Below, piece by piece: positions 57,473 to 64,000 of a stretch of DNA of 64,000 nucleotides (the first letter of the stretch is position 1; every line of letters starts with the position of its first letter). Source of the stretch: Lasiosphaeris hirsuta (lineage: Eukaryota > Ascomycota > Sordariomycetes > Sordariales > Lasiosphaeriaceae); the NCBI GenBank assembly GCA_030549175.1, contig JAUKUA010000005.1, positions 2,046,001 to 2,110,000 of the forward strand. Direction: 5' to 3'. A model generated the notes under the pieces. That model did no database searches and was not told the DNA's origin. It worked only from the letters and a program-made list of their open reading frames with translations. The position numbers were made by a program, and so were the translations under genes.

Positions 57473-57957
57473 GGTCGAGCAAGGAAGGGAAACCCTGGTA
57501 TCCCAGTAAATCCTGGGGTAAACTTAGCGCACATGCATGGGCTATTGAAGGAAAACAAGGAGATGAAGCTACTCACGTGACTTTCTCCGGCCACTTTTTA
57601 CTTCGAAGGCATCAAGAGTAGGCTGAGTAGGCTAGTGGGATATACGCCTAGGGAAGAGCTTCGTCTGAATTCGTAACAATCGAGGTTATGGTTATTTCAA
57701 AACTGGCTCGCTGTGAAGGTTTATGGGTAGGCTTTTTTTTGGGGGGGTTTCCGTTGTGGAGGTGCTGCATTGTAGTTATGTGCTAGAGTGTGGCTGATGG
57801 TGCGTTGGCTTGTGCGCAAAGATCCTCATCAAATTTGGGCTCGCGCTCCACTGCCAAAATACAGTTCGGTCTAGAAACCTCATTCATGTCCCCGCCAAAA
57901 ACTACAACCAACTAACCGCAACTTCCCACGATACTACATCAAACACACCCTTTAGTC
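57473..57957. promoter_or_regulatory. Divergent promoter, unknown gene/SYF2
   Basis: This 485 bp lies between two start codons. It contains a short T8/G7 junction near 57731-57747. No other element was recognised. Confidence 0.45.
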
Positions 57958-58926
57958 ATGCCGCCAGCGAAAAAGAGAAAGACGGGCAAGTCCGTATCTC
58001 GGCTAGCACCCAGAAAGGAGGCCTCGCCCAAACCCGAGGAACCACAACCCATAGCCGACGACAAGATTAACGAAGAGCCGCCACCACCGACGGAGGCATC
58101 CTCATCTGTCCCCGCCCCCACCCCCACCGAACCCGAAATAGTACCCGAACCGGAACCTGCGATATCGATAGTCGATGCCTCGGCCAAAACCCAAGAGCGC
58201 ATGGCGCGCTTCCGCGCCCTGCAAGCCCGCGCCAAGACATCGTCCGACCAGAACCTGAAGGAGGCGACGCGCGAGTCGCGGCGGCTGCAGGCCGACCCGT
58301 CACAGCTCACGGCACTCACCCGGAAACATGCGATCGCGTCGCATAAGCTTCTCAAAGCCGATATCGAGGACTCCGGCGGCGACTTTGAGCGCAAGCGGGC
58401 GTGGGATTGGACCGTTGACGAGAGCGAGCGCTGGGACAAGCGGATGCGCAAGAAGGAGGGCCACCGCGACGACACGGCTTTTCGCGACTACGGGCACGAG
58501 AGCGAGAAGGCGTACAAGCGCCAGCTGCGGGGCATGGGGGCCCCTGACCTCGACAAGTACACGCGCGACAAGATGTTGGCCATCGAAAAGGCCGCCGCGG
58601 CAGGCACGCTCGAGATTGTCGAGACTGAGGACGGCGAGATGATTGCCGTCGACAAGGATGGGACCTTTTTCAGCACGGCCGACTCAACCACATTTGCGCA
58701 GCACAAGCCTGACAAGGCGGCCATTGATAGGCTGGTGGCCAACTTGCATAAGGCTGAGGAGGTCGCGCTCAAGAAGCGCAAGGACCGGATGGCGGCGAAT
58801 GGGGACGACGCCGACGTCACATATATCAACGAGAAGAACAAGCAGTTCAACCAGAAGTTGGCGCGCTTCTACAACAAGTATACTGCCGAGATCAGGGAGA
58901 GCTTCGAGCGGGGAACCATGATATGA
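57958..58926 (+). CDS. SYF2: Pre-mRNA-splicing factor SYF2
   Basis: Syf2 is a component of the NineTeen (Prp19) complex-associated core of the activated spliceosome. It is intronless with 322 residues. The N-terminus is basic (MPPAKKRKTGKSVSRLAPRK) and is followed by a proline/glutamate-rich linker. The conserved region starts near residue 80 with ERMARFRALQARAKTSSDQN. It continues with AIASHKLLKADIEDSGGDFE and the signature RKRAWDWTVDESERWDKRM, and then FRDYGHESEKAYKRQL. The C-terminal block, AIDRLVANLHKAEEVALKKR and NEKNKQFNQKLARFYNKYT, is diagnostic. Its stop lies 178 bp from the end of the convergent COQ11 gene. Confidence 0.95.
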   Translation: MPPAKKRKTGKSVSRLAPRKEASPKPEEPQPIADDKINEEPPPPTEASSSVPAPTPTEPEIVPEPEPAISIVDASAKTQERMARFRALQARAKTSSDQNLKEATRESRRLQADPSQLTALTRKHAIASHKLLKADIEDSGGDFERKRAWDWTVDESERWDKRMRKKEGHRDDTAFRDYGHESEKAYKRQLRGMGAPDLDKYTRDKMLAIEKAAAAGTLEIVETEDGEMIAVDKDGTFFSTADSTTFAQHKPDKAAIDRLVANLHKAEEVALKKRKDRMAANGDDADVTYINEKNKQFNQKLARFYNKYTAEIRESFERGTMI

Positions 58927-59104
58927 GCGGATTACCTGGCAGTTTGGAAGGCTGATGGTGCATTCACATGAACGTTCATAGAAAGCGAAAGGAGTTTTTT
59001 GTTTGGTTGAGGGTATTGTACAAGCACATGACATTTTACAGGCGGAGGGAGGCGATATCTTAATGATAACATACATGCGCACAGGGTTGCATGTCTCCTG
59101 CTGT

Positions 59105-60055
59105 TTATACCATCGTCCTCCTCCATGATTTACTCGCGAGTTCCTCCATCTGCGGAACCTCAATAGGCCCACTAACTTCTGCATCCTGTAGCGCCTCAAC
59201 CACGGCATCGGCCACAAGGTCGGCTTTAAGCGGCTTTGCCCCAGCGGCGCCTAGGAAGCTATTCAGTACCCCTCCCGTGAGTCCATTGAACATAGCGCCA
59301 GCAGCGGTCATAGCGGCCATCGGGACGGTAAACGGGCGAGAGCTGTCGTACATGAACGGCGGCCGGAAGAAGATGCTCCGCATCTGGGGAAATTCGTCGG
59401 CGATGACCTGCTCGGCCTCCCTCTTGGTGGTGATGTACCGGCTCGGGAGCACGGGAGCACCTCCCGCGGCCGAGATGTAGCCAAAGGTGCCGATTTTAGC
59501 CTTCTCGGCCTCCTTGGCAAGGAGAATAGCACTGTCACGGTTCATCATCTCGTAGGTGAGCTGGCTACCAGATGAGGGTGGGCTGGGCTCATTCCCGCTC
59601 TTCCGCTCAAGGGGGTTTGGCGACTGGCCTTTGGCTGCTGAGAAGGCCTTTTGGAGGCCGGCGATGGGCGATTGCTTGCCCGAGAGGACACCCTTGTAGT
59701 CTGCCTCAAGGAGGATGCCCATGCTGTGGATGACGTAATCGGCTCCTTGCAGAAGGGATATGTACTGAGCAGGTCGGAATATGTCTGCCCGCTCCCATGA
59801 AACGCTGTGTGCCCATGATGGGGGTGTCGAGGACGAGCTGACATGCTGCCACTGGGGCTCGCCAGAGCGGCTGGTAGTGTTAGCTGGTGTAGAGGATAGC
59901 GAGAGGGCCGGCAATGAAGGTGGATGAGGGTGTTCAGCTATGTATGTTTACCTGATAGATGTGACATCCCAGCCCCTATTCACAGCAGCCTTGCAAATCC
60001 TGGACCCTAGAAACCCGTTCCCGCCACAAACGATAAGTCTCTTGGAAGTCGACAT
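59105..60055 (-). CDS. COQ11: COQ11-type mitochondrial NAD(P)-binding protein
   Basis: This resembles yeast Coq11 (YLR290C), an atypical short-chain dehydrogenase of the mitochondrial coenzyme Q synthome, related to NDUFA9. Minus-strand exons are 60055-59952 and 59870-59105, giving 289 residues. The first exon provides the Rossmann motif in STSKRLIVCGGNGFLGSRIC. The intron (GTAAAC...CTACCAG, 81 nt) restores VTSISRSGEPQWQHV. Later motifs are GADYVIHSMGILLEADYK, GTFGYISAAGGAP and SRYITTKREAEQVI, where Tyr/Lys sit in the position of the SDR YxxxK pair, followed by IFFRPPFMYDSSRPF. A frame reading through the intron is a shadow. It is divergent from YAF9. Confidence 0.9.
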
Positions 60056-60579
60056 TGTAAATATCGAGAGCTGACCGTGCTGCAAGAAAGCAGGAAGCTA
60101 TCCTAAACTATCCCGAACTATACCTTGGTGTTTTGAGCTATTGCTAGTGACGCAAAGCTTCAAAATAGCACAATTGGTGGGCCAGGTGAAATACCAAATT
60201 TGGTGGTAGAATAGATAGTATTGTAAGGGCGGAGCTAAGCCGTCGTTTTAAATGGTCTGATGAAAGTGAAAGTGGTTGCATCATCCATGAGCTTGCCACG
60301 AGGCTGACAATCGACCTGTCCCGAGCGAAATCTCACCTATCGATTACAGGGACTGGCCCCTGCAGGTCTTGAGGGAGTGCCCCACCCAAACAAGGGGTAC
60401 AACTGCAAGCAAGAACGCCTCTCAACTGTATCCTCGGCCAGGCCTGGAATTCAAATATTCTGGGAAGGCTGAAGCTCCAATTTCTGATTTGCATTATCTC
60501 AACGTTGCCTGGAAACACGGGCGCAAACCGCCGCATTCTTGTTTACAACCACCTCGTCGCGTCCTACACCTGACCGACG
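60056..60579. promoter_or_regulatory. Divergent promoter COQ11/YAF9
   Basis: This 524 bp lies between the two ATG codons. No specific site was recognised beyond short CT-rich patches near the YAF9 start. Confidence 0.45.
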
Positions 60580-61456
60580 ATGGCGCCACCAGCAGGCAAG
60601 CGCGTCAAAGGCGTCCAAGTGTTCCGACCATTCGTTTACGGAACCACCGCGCGCCCGTTCGACGAGAAGACCAACCCCAAGCCACCGGGCGTCCCCGACG
60701 ACCACACGCACTCGTGGACGGTATTTGTCAAGGGTATTGACGATGTCGACATCACATACTGGCTGCGGCGAGTTCAGTTCAAGCTGCACGAATCAATTCC
60801 CAACCATGTGCGCAGTAGGTCCCGCCCATCCATCCTACCCGGCCCTCGTTCCCGCTGCTAACTCTAGACGTACAGTGATGGAAGGCGAAAAGAGCAAGCC
60901 TTTTTCAATCAACGAGACGGGCTGGGGTGAATTCGAAATAACCATCAAACTCTACTACGCCGCCGAGTCGGGCGAGAAGCCCCAGACCCTGTACCACCAC
61001 CTGCGACTGCACCCGTACGGCCGCACCGAGGAGGAGAAGGAGACGATGCGCCTTAACGGCGGTGAGGTCATTTCCTGGACCTACGAAGAGCAAATCTTCA
61101 ACGAACCCTACGAAGCTTTCTACGACATCCTCGTGTCCGGCGCGCCGCTTACACCGGCCGCGCAGGCGGCGGCGAACAAGTCTGGCGGGAAGGGAGGCAA
61201 AGGTGGCAGCAAGGGTAAAGAAAAGGAGCAGACGGGCGGAAGGTCCGAAGGCGGTGTTCTCGAGCGGAGCGCGATGATTCCCATGGTCAATCGCCCCGGG
61301 CAGCCGTTCAGCCGTGAGACGGAACAGTTAGAAGCCCAGAAGCTCCGGGAAGCAAGAGCCAAGGTGGATGAGATGGCCGCCAAGGTGAGGGAGGAAATGG
61401 AAAAGAAGCAGCAACGGTTGGCAGAGCTCAAATCTGAGAACTCCAACACGGCTTAA
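60580..61456 (+). CDS. YAF9: YEATS-domain protein YAF9
   Basis: Yaf9 is the YEATS-domain subunit shared by the SWR1 chromatin remodeller and the NuA4 acetyltransferase, where it reads acetylated or crotonylated histone H3. Exons are 60580-60814 and 60876-61456, giving 271 residues. The 61 nt intron has donor GTAGGT, branch CTAAC and acceptor TACAG. The YEATS domain covers about residues 10-150: [40 protein letters not shown], then [17 protein letters not shown] and [13 protein letters not shown]. The linker is Gly/Lys-rich. The C-terminal coiled coil ([19 protein letters not shown] and on) is the part that binds the remodeller core in yeast. An alternative frame that starts upstream at 60539 is a shadow of exon 1. 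Confidence 0.94.
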
Positions 61457-62223
61457 AGGCTGTGAGCTTGGTTTACTCCGGCAGCTGCGGATGGAAAGCT
61501 TAGGGTAGTGGCATTTTATGCACACATGATATACGTTGATACCATTGTGGTTAGTTTCAACTAGGAGTTTGGGAGTTTGGGCGCATAAGAGAGGCAAGAG
61601 AAAAATCAGGCCGAAGTTGCATATGAGCACCGGTTATCAGTTACATGGTGGCACATCAGAAGATATGTATCGGCACATGCGACCACGAAGCGTCTATTCA
61701 AATCGTCTCAGGTAGCTGAATACCTAGCGTATGAACCTATTTAGTTCTAGAGATGAGAGTTTATTCACTTGAGAAATCCCTAGTCATAGACCTGCTAATC
61801 TCGGACGGGACTTCCAAAGTCGGTAATAGCATGCGCAATATGTGTGCCCCCGTTGCCTCCTTTCCACACCTTTCCGACAATTCGGTCAAGGTTGGCATTC
61901 CAACCCAACACAGCTTCTGAAACAAAAGAAAGGTGTCTATGTGGGTTGTCACGAGAGGATAGATAACGGCACCTAGACCTTCAGGTCAGCCGGTTTCCTT
62001 CTAAGCCGGGTACTGAACTGTACGCAATCCAACAACCTAACCCCTCTTTTTATGAACCTCCTAAACGCCGAAGCCACCAGCAAACCGATTAGGACATTAT
62101 CGAATCGAGTAAAATGCCATGGTTGCTTCCTACAACGCCTATGTCAAAGCCCAATCCGCTCCAGTGACGCAAGGAGAAGAGTGAAAGAAAAATGCAGAAT
62201 TGCAGTAATTTATCAGTCAGACA
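61457..62223. other. Convergent intergenic region YAF9/MDM34
   Basis: This 767 bp lies between two stop codons. A 63-codon minus-strand frame (61761-61952) has reasonable composition but no start context, domain or neighbour support, and I left it out. Confidence 0.5.
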
Positions 62224-63561
62224 TCACCTCGCTTCATATGCTGGAGGAGGTGTGTCGTCCCGTTCTGCCCAGAAAGCAGGATTGCGGTTCTTCTCATCGT
62301 ACACCCGGCGGGCGATTTCTCCCGCCATCTTCATTATCCAAGCCTGCTCTAAAATGACCGAGGACGTATCCGACTGCGGGCCTCGGTGTCGAGGCGGCTT
62401 GACATCGGCGGATGCTTGCTCCTGCTTTCCCGTGGTCGGGATTTGGTGTAAGGGCTCTTCGACTAACATGATTGGTGATTCTAGGGACTTTGATGTGTCA
62501 ATGTCGGCTGAGAGCCGAGCAGGCGGCTGCGACACGTCAAATGACGAGAACCTGACCTTGCCCGGCGCCGAAGCTGTGGGCATCGCCATCTCTTCCTCCG
62601 GCTCCTCACTAATCGAGTTTGGCATAACCGGCTCCGAAATAGGACTCTGGATCGATGCAGTCTCGGAGGCTCCCTCGCCTACATCACTGCTAGCTTCGCT
62701 GCCTGTCTTGCGGCGAAGGTTGACCACTCGAGTCTTCTTTTTCCTGCCCGCTTTTGAATGTCTTCCGGAGCCAAGTGACAGTCCCACCGTAGCAGAATTG
62801 AGGCTCACCATAGAAGGTCTGGAAGGTAGGCCGTGGTGGTCTTGGGTGCCAACGTCCGAGAACGTGTAGGTGTGGCTATTTGCTTGATAAGACGACGACC
62901 TGACCAGACTTGGGGTAGACAAGGGAGGTGTGTTGGAGGCGTCTGAGCGCTCTGACGGTCCCGCCCAGGCTCTGAACATGACCTCTCGAATCTGAGGACC
63001 AGTCAATGACGATGATTGATCCGTCAAGGAAGCCAGCCGAAGGAGATTCTTCTGTGAAAATAATGACTGTGATTCCGGCCCACCATCAAGTGACAACGAT
63101 GAGATTTCAGCGGGGTCAAGGAGGTGCCCATTCGCATCAACAGCATCCAGAGGCGGTGTAGCTAGCGGATTCATGGCTTGTTCCCTGTCATCCTCCTTCA
63201 CCTCATCCTCCTCTTTAGGGGCCTGATCGGGACACCACAACCGCAGCGAAAGTCGATGAATAATGGCGGGCAGCTCTTCCATCATCAAATCACGCAGCTT
63301 CTCCTCGATCGTCTTTTGCAGATAGTCGCGGACGAACTGAATTGAATCAAAGGTCGATGAGACCTTGAGGGACTCAAGGGGATCATTGCGAAAGACCAAT
63401 GTCAGCCCCTTTTGCTTAGAGAAGACCAAGATGATGAAGGCCGAGAGCTTGATCTCAGATAACGTGATCTGAAGCGGGATCGTGAGCCCAGATGCCGCGG
63501 CAAGTGGCTGTGGAGACGTGAAGCTCGGTTTAGAGCAAAGGTACGTATTCAGGGGGTTTGC
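62224..63561 (-). CDS. MDM34: MDM34, ERMES subunit, C-terminal exon
   Basis: Mdm34 is the SMP-domain subunit on the mitochondrial outer-membrane side of the ERMES ER-mitochondria tether, which carries phospholipids. Only the last exon, 63561-62224 (445 codons), is visible. It starts after a TTATAG acceptor with ANPLNTYLCSKPSFTSPQPL, then IPLQITLSEIKLSAFIILVF and LTLVFRNDPLESLKVSSTFD, all from the SMP domain. The long disordered tail with a basic GRKKKTRVVNLRRK patch and the C-terminal ARRVYDEKNRNPAFWAERD follow. The N-terminal part of the SMP domain (about 90-100 residues, ending in the family around LTLKTRVQ) should lie just upstream. It is absent from the remaining 440 bases of the window, so the preceding intron is unusually long, contains an insertion, or the gene is broken. 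Confidence 0.93.
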   Translation of the reverse strand, partial: ANPLNTYLCSKPSFTSPQPLAAASGLTIPLQITLSEIKLSAFIILVFSKQKGLTLVFRNDPLESLKVSSTFDSIQFVRDYLQKTIEEKLRDLMMEELPAIIHRLSLRLWCPDQAPKEEDEVKEDDREQAMNPLATPPLDAVDANGHLLDPAEISSLSLDGGPESQSLFSQKNLLRLASLTDQSSSLTGPQIREVMFRAWAGPSERSDASNTPPLSTPSLVRSSSYQANSHTYTFSDVGTQDHHGLPSRPSMVSLNSATVGLSLGSGRHSKAGRKKKTRVVNLRRKTGSEASSDVGEGASETASIQSPISEPVMPNSISEEPEEEMAMPTASAPGKVRFSSFDVSQPPARLSADIDTSKSLESPIMLVEEPLHQIPTTGKQEQASADVKPPRHRGPQSDTSSVILEQAWIMKMAGEIARRVYDEKNRNPAFWAERDDTPPPAYEAR

Positions 63562-64000
63562 CTATAATTGTTTATATATTAGCCATGTTATTGCACCAAA
63601 GAGCTCTAGCGTGTGGAGAAATGTGCGGGCGCGTTTCACGCATCCCTTCTCCAGAATCGAGATCGATTTGAGAGGCAATGCGCCAAACGGCCTGGGGAGT
63701 TTTCCTGTTTCCAGAAGCTATAATAGCGCTGTGATAGTGTGCAGAAATTGAATGGGGTTGATGCGGTGAGAGTCTACACCGCATGTTTTGTCGTTCACCG
63801 CATGTTTGTGATTTTGCGCGTGAAAATCCCAGGGTCTATGCTCCTCCCCCTGCGGCACTTGCCACTAGAGCTGCGGCGAAACTTGCCCAGAGCTATCGAT
63901 GATTTTGCGGCACAGAGCTTTCCGTGTTCAATATTGCCAATGGATCGCGACGGGGTATTCATAGAATGGTGATAGACGATCGGCTTGCAATGCGTGGTTT
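63562..64000. other. Sequence upstream of the MDM34 exon, possible insertion
   Basis: This is at least 439 bp that would be intron of MDM34 if the gene is intact. All other introns with both ends visible in the window are 49-166 nt. It contains a hairpin (TGCGGTG...CACCGCA, 63762-63783), a direct repeat of CACCGCATGTTT (63777 and 63796), and repeated TGCGG(C/N)...ACTTGCC words (63851-63887). Such clustered short repeats resemble subterminal parts of DNA transposons, but no transposase is visible. Confidence 0.4.
63762..63807. repeat. Hairpin plus direct repeat near window end
   Basis: A 7-bp perfect inverted repeat (TGCGGTG / CACCGCA) with an 8-nt spacer is followed by a second copy of CACCGCATGTTT, 19 bases after the first. 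Confidence 0.8.

Noticed and set aside
61761..61952. 63-codon minus-strand ORF between YAF9 and MDM34
   Set aside because: Acceptable composition but no domain, no intron and no start context; it lies in a convergent 3' region.
63739..63972. 77-codon + strand ORF near the right edge
   Set aside because: It spans the hairpin and direct repeats and resembles no protein I know.

Overview
The window is nuclear DNA of a filamentous ascomycete, most likely a Sordariomycete of the order Sordariales (Chaetomiaceae is my guess; this rests on how closely the proteins resemble that group from memory, not on a search). The evidence is short GT-AG introns (about 50-75 nt, several with a CTAAC or CTGAC branch site just before the acceptor), fungal gene families such as the STE12 homeodomain/C2H2 factor, PEX26, ERMES MDM34, Ecl1-type life-span factor and COQ11, and long GC-balanced intergenic DNA. 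I support 18 protein-coding genes with reconstructed exon structures, two of them cut or incomplete at a window edge, plus one candidate microprotein gene.

Layout. 1-8.4 kb: 3' part of BUD4, HIS6, FAF1 (with an apparent single-base frameshift) and STE12. 8.4-19.2 kb: a 10.8 kb stretch without recognisable genes upstream of STE12. 19.2-27.2 kb: NOC3 and UTP10 transcribed divergently from one 524 bp promoter. 28.4-32.5 kb: PEX26, the SF3b subunit RDS3/PHF5 and a pinin-like protein. 33.5-35.5 kb: an epoxide hydrolase and CRIPT, with a 43-codon spliced ORF 30 bases downstream of CRIPT. 36.3-40.6 kb: a DRS2-type P4-ATPase. 40.6-52.1 kb: two gene-poor stretches (3.8 and 6.7 kb) flanking an Ecl1-family gene. 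52.1-54.8 kb: a secreted/membrane kelch protein. 56.4-63.6 kb: an unrecognised protein, SYF2, COQ11, YAF9 and the C-terminal part of MDM34.

Functional themes: ribosome assembly (FAF1, NOC3, UTP10), pre-mRNA splicing (RDS3, SYF2, pinin-like, probably CRIPT), organelle biogenesis and lipid transport (PEX26, MDM34, COQ11, P4-ATPase), morphogenesis and signalling (BUD4, STE12), chromatin (YAF9) and survival or nutrient response (Ecl1-like). There is no sign of a secondary-metabolite cluster, CRISPR array, rRNA gene, convincing tRNA or intact transposon. The most interesting items are the microprotein next to CRIPT, the abnormal 5' side of MDM34 at the right edge, the FAF1 frameshift, and the large regulatory deserts around STE12 and the Ecl1-like gene.
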